A DNA stretch of 5,770 nucleotides, taken from the NCBI GenBank assembly GCA_025996695.1, contig BNTP01000147.1, forward strand, positions 1 to 5,770, written 5' to 3'. The DNA is from Bacteroidia bacterium (GTDB lineage Bacteria > Bacteroidota > Bacteroidia > Bacteroidales > Azobacteroidaceae). The position numbers and the translations under genes are program-made. The notes under the pieces were generated by a model, which saw nothing but the letters and a program-made list of their open reading frames with translations, had not been told where the DNA came from and did not search any database. Position 1 is the first letter of the stretch. Each line of letters opens with the position of its first letter. This document shows, piece by piece, positions 1-5,770 of the stretch.

Positions 1-23
1 GCCGGATTTCCTCGAAGCGGGTG

Positions 24-55
24 CAAAGGTACAACTCTTTTCTTCTCATTCCAAA
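24..55 (-). promoter_or_regulatory. Strong predicted promoter reading out of the window's left edge
   Basis: On the minus strand TTTG (52-55) is followed by 20 nt and then TACCTTTG (24-31), matching both Bacteroides -33/-7 elements and their usual spacing. The predicted start is near 17-19, so the gene it serves lies left of position 1 in the same direction as uvrA. It begins about 60 nt past the uvrA stop. Confidence 0.7.
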
Positions 56-116
56 TCTTTTTACCCTTTTTTTGCTTGGAAACCCGTAACTGTCTGTGTT
101 AGAACGAAATATTTTT
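56..116. other. Short AT-rich gap after uvrA, no clear terminator
   Basis: About 60 nt separate the uvrA TAA from the next promoter. It contains A/T runs but no stable hairpin with a T-run that I can find, so uvrA transcripts may read into the next gene or end by another mechanism. Confidence 0.5.
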
Positions 117-2939
117 TTATAATTTTTCTTTCAGGAAGGGAGCTGTAACGGAATCAATGTTTTGCGCAATTTCTTCCGGCGTGCCGTTTGCTACGAGGAA
201 ACCGCCGTCAGAACCACCTACGGGGCCGAGATCGATGATGTGATCGGCCATTTTGATGACGTCTACGTTGTGTTCGATGACTACAATGGTGTGGCCGCGT
301 TCTATTAGGGCGTCGAAAGCGTGCATTAGCTTTTTTATGTCGTGAAAATGCAGTCCGGTGGTTGGTTCGTCGAAGATAAAAAGTGTCGGTTGCGCTTTTT
401 CTTCGCTTAGATGGAACGCCAATTTCACGCGTTGATTTTCGCCACCGGAGAGGGTCGACGAACTTTGACCGAGTTTTACATAGCCTAAGCCTACGTCTTG
501 CAATGTTTTTAGTTTTTTGACAATTTTGCGCGTTGTGGACGATTGAGTGGCGGATTCGGAGAAAAAGACTACTGCTTCGTCGACCGTCATTTCGAGGACG
601 TCGTAGATATTTTTGTCGTTGTATTTGACTTCCAAGACGTCTTTTTTGAAGCGTTTGCCGTGACAGGCTTCGCATTCGAGTACGACGTCTGCCATGAATT
701 GCATTTCGACCGTGATAGTGCCGTCGCCTTTACATTCTTCGCAGCGCCCGCCGTCGGTATTGAACGAGAAATAAGCGGGGGTGAAATCCATTTGCTTCGC
801 CAGCGGTTGGTCGGCAAAAAGTTTGCGAATTTCGTCATACGCCTTGATATAGGTCACCGGATTGGAGCGTGAGGAGCGACCGATTGGATTCTGGTCGACA
901 AATTCTACGCCGTTAATCAGCATCAGGTCGCCAGAAAGTGCGTTTGCAGCCATTGAAAAAGTTTTATAGCCTTCAAAATGCTGTTGAAGTGCTTTGTGAA
1001 GCACATCGCGTACGAGGGATGATTTTCCGGAACCGCTGACTCCTGTTACCACTGTCAGGACATTTAGTGGAAAATGCACGTCAATATTTTTCAAATTATG
1101 TTCGCGTGCACCTTCTATATATATGGAGTTATTCCACTTGCGGCGGTTTTGCGGCTTCTCTATTTGTTTTTTGCCGGTCAAATAATCAGCAGTGTGACTG
1201 TTGGTTGCCGCATCCAATTGCCGGGGTGTCCCTTGAAAGACCACTTCCCCACCCAACCGGCCGGCGTCGGGACCAATGTCTATAATATAGTCTGCGGCAC
1301 GCATGATTTCTTCGTCGTGTTCGACCACAATGACAGTATTTCCCAAGCCTTGAAGCTGTTTCAACACCTTGATTAGCAGTCCGGTATCTTTTGGATGCAG
1401 TCCAATGCTAGGCTCATCGAGAATGTACAGCGAGCCTACCAAACTGCTTCCAAGCGAGGTGGCGAGATTGATACGTTGACTTTCGCCGCCCGACAGCGTG
1501 GACGACGGACGGTCTAATGTCAAGTAGCCCAATCCCACGTCGTTGAGGAATTGCAGGCGGTTGTTGATTTCCGTTAGGAGACGTTTCGCGATTTGGGCAT
1601 CCTGTGTGTCTAATTGGAGGTCTGCAAACCATGTTTTCAGTTGGTCGAGGGTCATTTCTACCAGTTCGGCGATGTTTTTGCCCCCGATTTTCACATAGAG
1701 GGCTTGCTTTTTCAGGCGTGTTCCTCCACAAATGGGGCAGGACGTTTTGCCTCTGTAGCGCGCCAACAGGACTCGAAATTGTATCTTATACTGGTTTTCG
1801 TCCACAAATTTGAAAAAAGCATCAATGCCTTGCACGTCTTTGTTGCCATGCCACAATAAGTCTTTTTGTGCTTGCGTGAGGGCGGAATACGACCGATGAA
1901 TCGGAAAATCGTAGCGTACTGCCGTGCGGATGAAAGCATTTTTCCACTCGCCCATTGCGTCGCCTTTCCAGCAGGCGACGGCGTCTTCAAACACCGATAA
2001 AGCAAAATTTGGAATCACTAATTCTTCTGCAATACCCACCGCTTTTCCGAATCCTTCGCAGGTCGGACATGCCCCTACAGGGCTATTGAAATTAAACATC
2101 AGGTCGGACGGTTCATCAAACGTGATGCCGTCGGCTTCGTATTTGCCGGAAAAATCGCGCGTGATGATGCCTTTGTCTGTATAAATTTTCAGGATGCATT
2201 GTCCGTGTCCCTCGAAAAAGGCTGTGCCTACCGAATCGGCAAAGCGATTGGCGACCGCCGGCTCTTTGGAGGCTGTGATGCGGTCGATTAGGAGGAATAT
2301 TTCTGTTTTTTCGTTTATATTAGGTGCATGCAAGACCTCTTCAATGGATTGTGTTTCGCCGTTGATTTCGATGCGCGAAAAGCCTTCTTTCAGGTATAGA
2401 GCGAGCTGATTGACGAGGGGATTGCGGGTCGTGCCCGCAATGACAGGCTCGGAGATGCCGGCGGATGGCACGATGCGCGTCAATAGTGCCACTCGGGTGC
2501 CTTCAGGATAGCTTTGCATGGCCTTTACTACATCGCCCACTTGGTGTTTTTGTATCACGGCGCCAGAAATGGGCGAGATGGTTTTGCCTATGCGAGCAAA
2601 AAGCATGCGGAGATAGTCGTAGAGTTCGGTGGAGGTGCCTACGGTTGAGCGTGAATTGCGCGTGTTCACTTTTTGTTCGATGGCAATGGCCGGCGGGATG
2701 CCTTTGATATAGTCCGTTTCCGGTTTTTTCATGCGCCCGAGAAATTGGCGGGCATACGATGATAAACTTTCTACATAGCGTCTTTGTCCTTCGGCATACA
2801 ACGTGTCGAAAGCAAGCGAGGATTTGCCGGAGCCCGACAAGCCTGTGACTACTATTAACTTATTGCGCGGAATTTCGAGGTCAATATTTTTTAGATTATT
2901 GACCCTTGCTCCTTTTATTTGGATGTTTTGTTCTGACAT
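117..2939 (-). CDS. uvrA: UvrA, excinuclease ABC subunit A
   Basis: Cytoplasmic DNA-damage sensor of nucleotide excision repair: a dimeric ATPase that finds lesions and loads UvrB. Both ABC halves are complete. The N half has Walker [10 protein letters not shown] (33-41), signature LSGGESQ (482-488), Walker B DEPSIGLH (508-515) and H541. The C half has Walker [10 protein letters not shown] (633-641), LSGGENQ (830-836), DEPTTGLH (857-864) and H890. The region at about 120-255 matches the UvrB-binding domain in position and size, so this is not a Deinococcus-type UvrA2 lacking that domain. The C-terminal zinc module has Cys 733, 736, 756 and 759. A second CxxC lies at 401-404. The N-terminal zinc site shows only CPTC at 291-294; the partner pair is absent. 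Length (940 aa) is normal. ATG is the earliest possible start, because an in-frame TAA lies two codons upstream. There is no Shine-Dalgarno, as usual in Bacteroidota. It appears to be transcribed alone from its own promoter. Confidence 0.98.
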   Translation of the reverse strand: MSEQNIQIKGARVNNLKNIDLEIPRNKLIVVTGLSGSGKSSLAFDTLYAEGQRRYVESLSSYARQFLGRMKKPETDYIKGIPPAIAIEQKVNTRNSRSTVGTSTELYDYLRMLFARIGKTISPISGAVIQKHQVGDVVKAMQSYPEGTRVALLTRIVPSAGISEPVIAGTTRNPLVNQLALYLKEGFSRIEINGETQSIEEVLHAPNINEKTEIFLLIDRITASKEPAVANRFADSVGTAFFEGHGQCILKIYTDKGIITRDFSGKYEADGITFDEPSDLMFNFNSPVGACPTCEGFGKAVGIAEELVIPNFALSVFEDAVACWKGDAMGEWKNAFIRTAVRYDFPIHRSYSALTQAQKDLLWHGNKDVQGIDAFFKFVDENQYKIQFRVLLARYRGKTSCPICGGTRLKKQALYVKIGGKNIAELVEMTLDQLKTWFADLQLDTQDAQIAKRLLTEINNRLQFLNDVGLGYLTLDRPSSTLSGGESQRINLATSLGSSLVGSLYILDEPSIGLHPKDTGLLIKVLKQLQGLGNTVIVVEHDEEIMRAADYIIDIGPDAGRLGGEVVFQGTPRQLDAATNSHTADYLTGKKQIEKPQNRRKWNNSIYIEGAREHNLKNIDVHFPLNVLTVVTGVSGSGKSSLVRDVLHKALQQHFEGYKTFSMAANALSGDLMLINGVEFVDQNPIGRSSRSNPVTYIKAYDEIRKLFADQPLAKQMDFTPAYFSFNTDGGRCEECKGDGTITVEMQFMADVVLECEACHGKRFKKDVLEVKYNDKNIYDVLEMTVDEAVVFFSESATQSSTTRKIVKKLKTLQDVGLGYVKLGQSSSTLSGGENQRVKLAFHLSEEKAQPTLFIFDEPTTGLHFHDIKKLMHAFDALIERGHTIVVIEHNVDVIKMADHIIDLGPVGGSDGGFLVANGTPEEIAQNIDSVTAPFLKEKL

Positions 2940-2979
2940 TTTTTATGTTAGTTATTTATCATATTGTTCAATTTTATCA

Positions 2980-3042
2980 TTATAAACGGCACGACGCCCT
3001 TTGTAAATCAAAAACATGACCCACACATCGTTTTCGGTGCAT
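2980..3042 (-). CDS. Possible 20-aa leader ORF upstream of uvrA
   Basis: ATG to TAA encodes 20 residues ([20 protein letters not shown]), within the predicted uvrA leader and ending about 40 nt before the uvrA start. A purine-rich AGGCGG lies just upstream of the ATG. It is rich in Arg and Cys and has no recognised relatives. An ORF of this length is easily met by chance, and nothing else supports it. Confidence 0.12.
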   Translation of the reverse strand: MHRKRCVGHVFDLQRASCRL

Positions 3043-3051
3043 ACCGCCTAC

Positions 3052-3066
3052 TGTACTTGCTGTACA
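3052..3066. promoter_or_regulatory. Dyad TGTAC-N5-GTACA in uvrA leader
   Basis: A perfect 5+5 inverted repeat with a 5-nt spacer (ttgct) sits about 25-35 nt downstream of the predicted uvrA start site. Its size and place fit an operator for a dimeric repressor. uvrA is LexA-controlled in many bacteria, but I do not know the Bacteroidota LexA box well enough to assign it. Confidence 0.3.
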
Positions 3067-3067
3067 A

Positions 3068-3077
3068 ACGCCGGCGT
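3068..3077. promoter_or_regulatory. 10-bp palindrome ACGCCGGCGT in uvrA leader
   Basis: This perfect GC-rich palindrome lies in otherwise AT-rich intergenic DNA, one base from the TGTAC dyad and about 11-20 nt after the predicted start site. It could be an operator half or a protein site; as RNA it is too tight to form a hairpin by itself. Its function is unknown. Confidence 0.25.
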
Positions 3078-3094
3078 GTTGGTCTTGACGAGCA

Positions 3095-3130
3095 CAAAGG
3101 TAGTGTATTTTTGTGTATTTTGGACGAAAA
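3095..3130 (-). promoter_or_regulatory. Predicted uvrA promoter (Bacteroidota type)
   Basis: On the minus strand TACCTTTG (3095-3102) is a perfect match to the TAnnTTTG -7 element. The -33 element is weak: there is no TTTG at the usual spacing, only TTTTCG about 24 nt upstream, in A/T-tract DNA. The predicted transcription start is near 3088-3090, giving a leader of about 150 nt before the uvrA ATG. It lies just past the upstream gene's terminator, which fits an independent promoter. Confidence 0.6.
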
Positions 3131-3182
3131 CGGTAATTTTTTTTTAGAAAAGCGTTATGGGCATTTATTTTTTTCTATTTAT

Positions 3183-3222
3183 AAAAAAGAAGCACTGACT
3201 CTCGACAAGTCAGTGCTCTTCT
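3183..3222 (-). terminator. Intrinsic terminator of the fibre-like gene
   Basis: A perfect 10-bp stem (3191-3200 with 3208-3217) has a 7-nt loop and, read on the minus strand, is followed by TCTTTTTTAT. It starts about 30 nt past the TAG of the fibre-like gene. The T-run is on the minus-strand exit side only, so it serves the gene at 3247-5478. It also separates that gene from uvrA. Confidence 0.9.
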
Positions 3223-3246
3223 TCAATATTCAACGAGGGGGTTATC

Positions 3247-5478
3247 CTATAAATCTCCGAAGCACATCGCGGGCGCTTGATATGTAGAGGCATCGATCAG
3301 CAGTAATTCGAGCAATTTTTCAGTCAAAGTTGGGACACCCGGCGAGGCAGGGAAACTCGCCAGGCGCATGCCAAGCTGGGCGCAGTGTAGATATGCATCA
3401 GGGAGGATTGTATAATAATACTCGTCATAATAGCATAAGCGTTTGTCAACGCGGGTTGCAAGGGCGCCGTACTTCCGGGCGCATGGGGCGTCCGAGCCGT
3501 AGGATCCAGCGATGGAAGCGGTCTGGTCCTGCGAGGACAAAAAGTCTGTTGCTGATATAATCCCAGCGGTGGAGCTGTTCGCCTGAGGCAAGCGGGCAGC
3601 AACAACAGTCCCCGTGGTTATTTTAGCCGCATCAATGCTATTTACCATGGAACCATCCAGCGCAGTCACATTTAGGGTTACACCCCCCGAACCATCGAAA
3701 TTCACGCTGTTAGATGTTGCTCCGCCGGTGATTATGAAGGGTCTTGCTGCCGCGAGTGACGTCACGGTATTTGCATTCCCAGTTGTGTTCGCATTGATCG
3801 TAGATGGTATATCAGTAGCCGTGATATTTCTAAAGGTCGGCGGGCCGGAAGCAGTCGTAGGACTGACAAAGAAACGCGAATCCAATTGATTCCCGGATAA
3901 AAGGGCGTATTTACTCGAAGACATTAAACCAGCCGCCGATGACGAGGCAGTGTCGCTCGGAATCGTCACAGAATGCGCACCAGCCTCGGTCACTCGACCC
4001 TGAGCATCAGTCTTAAATCCTGGAACAGAGAAAGTCCCGCCCCAAGTAGAAGTCAGAGGGGTCGTAGTCGTTACACCATAAGTGCCGGGAGTCCCTGTGT
4101 TTTTCAACTGCGTGGTCAACGCCGACGTGATGAGGGCGGGAGAGGTCGTTATCGTGACATCACCCGTAAAATTCAATGCTTGGGTGCTGCTCATTTTATT
4201 ACCCAGCGCGGTGTTGACCGCCGTCACGGAGGGAGCAAGGGTCGTGCTCGCAGTCATATTGTCTTGTACCTGTGACGGATGCACGTGGTCGCCTCGCGAA
4301 AAACCGGTTTCACTACCGGTTGAGCCGGTTGCTCCCGAATTAGCTTTCGGAGCCGTCGTTGACGGTTCATTTTTTGTTGCGCCCGTCGCGATACCGTCCA
4401 ATTTGGTTCTATCCGTACCGGCACTCAATGCCGTAGCAGTGGCTGCGCTACCCGTCGTGCTCTGATTCAAAGTAGGTATATCTGTTGCAACCAACGCTCG
4501 GAATGCCGGGACACCATTAGCCGCATTTGGAGCAGCAAGCACGTATTTCGCTGTTTGCGAAGGCAATTTAGGCACCTCATCGAAAGTTTTTTCACCATTC
4601 AGCGTCTGCGCTTTATTATAAACTGAATCACGGAAATCGTTCAGACCGGTGCTTCCTGCTGTTGCTACAGCAAAAACCTGTGCTTCGGTGGCTACAAGCG
4701 TACCGCTGTTAGTGGCGGCCGCAGTTTTACTTGGAACAGACACCGTGCCGGTGAAGGTCGGGCTTGCGATATTAGCTTTCAAAGCTACCTGTGCTTCCGT
4801 TGCTAAAACGGTAGCATTGTTTCCTGCGGCTGCCGATCTGCTCGGAACAGTCGGTGATATTGCCGAGAAAACAGTGGTGCCGCTGAAAGTTTTGTTGCCG
4901 CCCAAGGTCTGTGCTTTTGTATAAACTGAATCGCGGAAATGATTCAAGACACTATCGCCTTTTATGCTTCTCTTCTTGATAGAGTCAAGAAGTGCCACAC
5001 CCATAGCCGACGACAAGGCGTTCGTAGCTGAACCTGTTGTCAATTGGTTATCAACGTTGACCAAATTGGCGCCGACAGCTATTCCTGCCAATTTGGCACT
5101 GTCTATACCAAATGCCAGCTTATTCGCTTTCGCGGCGATGTCGCTCAAGCTGATAGAGCCGCCGCTGCCAACAGCTTCCCAACGTTTGACTCCCCCGTCT
5201 ATGAGAAGGATGTGAACCGTTGCATCACTAATCTGGTAATACATCGTTCCTTCTGAGGCCAAAGTGGTATCCGGCAATACCTGTACTCGTGGCAGGAGTA
5301 ACCCGCCTGAAGCGCCGTCCAATTCCAGGACGGCTCCCGTTGTCACCGGCGTCGTCGGATCGCCACCAATTTTCACTTGTGCTGTGCTCAATGTCCACAA
5401 ACCGGCGCTTAACAACACTGCTGCAGAGATGAAAAGTCCACTTCTCATCTGCGCTTTTTTTTGCTTTTTTGTTTTCAT
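3247..5478 (-). CDS. Exported phage-tail-fibre-like modular protein with Cys-rich C-terminus
   Basis: Function unknown; likely an exported adhesin or fibre. Residues 1-33 form a signal peptide: a Lys-rich start, hydrophobic 14-30, and cleavage after S-T-A leaving Q34. Residues 34-105 resemble the N-terminal segment of many Bacteroidota exported proteins (GGLLLPRV at 58-65). From about 110 to 655 it is Ala/Ser/Thr/Gly-rich and made of tail-fibre-style modules: KLAGIAVGA (129-137) and KLDGIATGA (359-367); two copies of a 23-residue unit at 178-200 and 279-301; two TEAQV units; PTFTGTV (240-246); GDHVHP (396-401); TDAQGRVTEAG (490-500); and two 'ATDIP' units at 331-335 and 554-558. Residues 660-743 hold four Cys (666, 682, 699, 739) and a lectin-like stretch (694-709), then TAG. 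A terminator follows. The start is the first ATG after an in-frame TAA ten codons upstream; Met11 is a less likely alternative because it would remove the Lys-rich region. I do not recognise a named family; phage origin is inferred. Confidence 0.9.
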   Translation of the reverse strand: MKTKKQKKAQMRSGLFISAAVLLSAGLWTLSTAQVKIGGDPTTPVTTGAVLELDGASGGLLLPRVQVLPDTTLASEGTMYYQISDATVHILLIDGGVKRWEAVGSGGSISLSDIAAKANKLAFGIDSAKLAGIAVGANLVNVDNQLTTGSATNALSSAMGVALLDSIKKRSIKGDSVLNHFRDSVYTKAQTLGGNKTFSGTTVFSAISPTVPSRSAAAGNNATVLATEAQVALKANIASPTFTGTVSVPSKTAAATNSGTLVATEAQVFAVATAGSTGLNDFRDSVYNKAQTLNGEKTFDEVPKLPSQTAKYVLAAPNAANGVPAFRALVATDIPTLNQSTTGSAATATALSAGTDRTKLDGIATGATKNEPSTTAPKANSGATGSTGSETGFSRGDHVHPSQVQDNMTASTTLAPSVTAVNTALGNKMSSTQALNFTGDVTITTSPALITSALTTQLKNTGTPGTYGVTTTTPLTSTWGGTFSVPGFKTDAQGRVTEAGAHSVTIPSDTASSSAAGLMSSSKYALLSGNQLDSRFFVSPTTASGPPTFRNITATDIPSTINANTTGNANTVTSLAAARPFIITGGATSNSVNFDGSGGVTLNVTALDGSMVNSIDAAKITTGTVVAARLPQANSSTAGIISATDFLSSQDQTASIAGSYGSDAPCARKYGALATRVDKRLCYYDEYYYTILPDAYLHCAQLGMRLASFPASPGVPTLTEKLLELLLIDASTYQAPAMCFGDL
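3250..3501 (-). other. Cys-rich C-terminal domain, C-type-lectin-like start
   Basis: This encodes residues 660-743, which differ in composition from the Ala/Thr/Ser-rich shaft. They have four Cys (666, 682, 699, 739), an aromatic cluster CYYDEYYY (682-689), and DAYLHCAQLGMRLASF (694-709). The last stretch follows the A...C...LG.RLAS pattern of the first helix region of C-type-lectin and related FGE/DUF1566-like folds. A complete fold would need roughly another 60-100 residues, but the TAG and terminator come at once. It could be a compact or truncated lectin-like tip, or an unrelated disulfide-bonded cap. Confidence 0.45.
3742..3837 (-). repeat. Fibre module repeat C, copy 2 (ATDIP)
   Basis: This encodes residues 548-579. 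It is preceded by SKYALLSGNQLDSRFF (522-537) and followed by an FDGSGGVTLNVT stretch (594-605) that resembles the 'FDG...I.L' repeats of tail fibres. Confidence 0.7.
4417..4506 (-). repeat. Fibre module repeat C, copy 1 (ATDIP)
   Basis: This encodes residues 325-354: FRALVATDIPTLNQSTTGSA, then ATATALSAG. It resembles residues 548-579 (FRNITATDIPSTINANTTGNA...). The 'NTTGNA' style is shared with the region before the C-terminal domain in phage tail fibres. Identity is moderate and mostly at protein level. Confidence 0.7.
4576..4644 (-). repeat. Fibre module repeat A, copy 2
   Basis: This encodes residues 279-301, beginning LNDFRDSVYNKAQTL and ending KTFDE. It lies exactly 101 residues after copy 1. 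The best DNA match to copy 1 is around 4601-4645, which shares the stretches 'ataaactgaatc' and 'cggaaat'. Confidence 0.85.
4675..4743 (-). repeat. Fibre module repeat B, copy 2 (TEAQV)
   Basis: This encodes residues 246-268 and is the second copy of the VPS(R/K)xAAAxN...ATEAQV unit. It leads directly into repeat A copy 2, so the order is A, B, B, A, which suggests local tandem growth of the shaft. Confidence 0.8.
4786..4854 (-). repeat. Fibre module repeat B, copy 1 (TEAQV)
   Basis: This encodes residues 209-231: VPSRSAAAGNN, then VLATEAQV. It aligns without gaps to residues 246-268 (VPSKTAAATNS, then LVATEAQV), 37 residues further on. Between the copies lies ALKANIASPTFTGTV, a pattern very common in phage tail fibres and tail-collar proteins. 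Confidence 0.8.
4879..4947 (-). repeat. Fibre module repeat A, copy 1
   Basis: This encodes residues 178-200, beginning LNHFRDSVYTKAQTL and ending KTFSG. It matches copy 2 (residues 279-301) at most positions, including FRDSVY, KAQTL, and the N-G/K-T-F pattern. The similarity also shows at DNA level around 4903-4947, so the duplication is recent enough to leave nucleotide identity, or is maintained by recombination. The motif 'KAQTL-G-KTFSG' is typical of phage tail-fibre repeats. Confidence 0.85.
5380..5478 (-). other. Sec signal peptide of the fibre-like protein
   Basis: This encodes residues 1-33. There are six Lys/Arg in the first 12 residues, an uncharged hydrophobic core at about 14-30, and a small-x-small cleavage site (S31-T32-A33). 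The mature protein would start with Gln34. Gln directly after signal peptidase I cleavage is a known trait of Bacteroidota (cyclised to pyroglutamate), which supports both export and phylum. There is no Cys at +1, so it is not a lipoprotein. No C-terminal sorting domain (type IX) was recognised, so surface attachment is not explained by the sequence. Confidence 0.85.
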
Positions 5479-5652
5479 TCTTATTACTTTTGTTATTTTT
5501 TGTTATAACCTGTTATTGTTTATTGTCCATTTGTTAAAAAAAAATTTTAATGCCTCATGTTGACGATAATTTTGGCACAAAACTTCCTGAGAATTGAATA
5601 ACGTCTAATCTGTTAAAATTGTAAATAATGTGTGATTATATGAAGGGGACTT
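5479..5652. other. AT-rich upstream region of the fibre-like gene
   Basis: The non-coding stretch before the fibre-like gene has long A/T runs (for example 5533-5549). Apart from the weak -7-like element listed separately, I see no stable hairpin, riboswitch or RNA gene. The ribosome binding region is A-rich with no Shine-Dalgarno (AATAAGA just before the ATG). Confidence 0.5.
5578..5585 (-). promoter_or_regulatory. Weak -7-like element upstream of the fibre-like gene
   Basis: On the minus strand AAGTTTTG matches TAnnTTTG with one mismatch, about 100 nt before the ATG. No TTTG is at the -33 position. A better -7 match (TAAATTTG, 5757-5764) lies at the window edge, but its -33 would be outside the window and the leader would be near 280 nt. 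Neither is firm. Confidence 0.2.
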
Positions 5653-5769
5653 CTAAAAATTACTTTTTTCTCGCGCGGAGTTATTGTCCGACTCTTTTAA
5701 GAGGAGACTATCCCAGATGAAACGAAGTCCATTAATCCCACCTGAAATAATCACTGCAAATTTATTCAA
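5653..5769 (-). CDS. Possible 3' end of an upstream minus-strand gene (partial)
   Basis: One minus-strand frame is open from the window edge to a TAG at 5653-5655, 38 codons. It gives a hydrophobic stretch (FAVIISGGINGLRFIWDSLL) and then a polar tail (ESDNNSAREKSNF), a plausible C-terminus. If real, it ends 174 nt before the fibre-like gene and could share its transcript. It overlaps a competing plus-strand ORF. I do not recognise the family. Confidence 0.25.
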   Translation of the reverse strand: MNKFAVIISGGINGLRFIWDSLLLKESDNNSAREKSNF

Positions 5770-5770
5770 A
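5717..5770 (+). CDS. Possible 5' end of a plus-strand gene (partial)
   Basis: ATG at 5717 opens 18 codons to the edge (MKRSPLIPPEIITANLFK), with AGGAG at 5702-5706. The frame is also open back to 5657, so the ATG is not forced. Shine-Dalgarno sequences are little used in this phylum, so AGGAG is weak support. It would be divergent from the fibre-like gene. It overlaps the minus-strand candidate ending at 5653; at most one is likely real. Confidence 0.22.
   Translation, partial: MKRSPLIPPEIITANLFK

Noticed and set aside
543..872. A plus-strand ORF of about 109 codons opposite uvrA, with several others of 60-105 codons along the same gene.
   Set aside because: These are antisense to conserved UvrA motifs, have no recognisable domains, and uvrA accounts fully for the DNA.
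2940..3246. The fibre-like gene and uvrA as one operon.
   Set aside because: The 307-nt gap contains a strong terminator for the first gene and a separate promoter for the second.
3405..3440. A microsatellite-like run of TAT codons (ataataatactcgtcataatag on the plus strand) as a phase-variation tract.
   Set aside because: It is short, interrupted, in codon-length units that would not shift the frame, and simply encodes the Tyr cluster at 683-689.
3183..3501. A diversity-generating retroelement target: lectin-like C-terminus with a hairpin just downstream.
   Set aside because: No reverse transcriptase, template repeat or second copy of the C-terminal DNA is in the window, the lectin-like part is incomplete, and the hairpin has a T-run that explains it as a terminator.
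4082..4465. A plus-strand ORF of 127 codons opposite the fibre-like gene.
   Set aside because: It is low in complexity (Val/Ala-rich), which is what the complement of Ala/Thr-rich repeat codons gives, and it lies wholly inside a well-supported gene.
5689..5704. A hairpin or repeat around ctcttttaagag.
   Set aside because: The stem is five base pairs with a two-base loop and no T-run, too weak to call a terminator or attachment site.

Overview
The window looks like Bacteroidota (probably Bacteroidales) DNA. Three things point there. The UvrA has the sequence style I associate with that phylum. Two good matches to the Bacteroides-type -7 promoter element (TAnnTTTG) lie where promoters are expected, and start codons lack Shine-Dalgarno sequences. 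The exported protein has a signal peptide that leaves Gln at the mature N-terminus, followed by the 'QVKIG...GLLLPRV' style of opening common in exported proteins of this phylum. These assignments come from reading and memory, not from a search.

Layout, left to right: (1) 1-116 is intergenic and holds a strong predicted promoter that fires leftwards, out of the window. (2) 117-2939, minus strand, is a complete UvrA (940 aa), the damage-sensing ATPase of nucleotide excision repair. It has both ATPase halves intact but lacks the first Cys pair of the usual N-terminal zinc site. (3) 2940-3246 is intergenic and holds a predicted uvrA promoter, two dyad symmetries just downstream of the predicted transcription start, a tiny possible leader ORF, and an intrinsic terminator for the upstream gene. 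(4) 3247-5478, minus strand, is a 743-aa exported protein built almost entirely from phage-tail-fibre-like modules, ending in a short four-cysteine domain that resembles the start of a C-type-lectin-like fold. (5) 5479-5770 is an AT-rich upstream region with a weak promoter candidate. Two overlapping edge ORFs on opposite strands lie near its right end; at most one is likely to be real.

Both main genes run in the same direction, but a terminator followed by a separate promoter lies between them, so they are best read as separate transcription units with unrelated jobs: UvrA in cytoplasmic DNA repair, and the fibre-like protein outside the inner membrane, perhaps at the cell surface as an adhesin or receptor-binding fibre. 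The fibre-like protein is the most unusual element. It joins a bacterial export signal to modules normally seen in phage tail fibres. No reverse transcriptase, phage structural gene, CRISPR array, tRNA, rRNA or insertion sequence could be recognised here.
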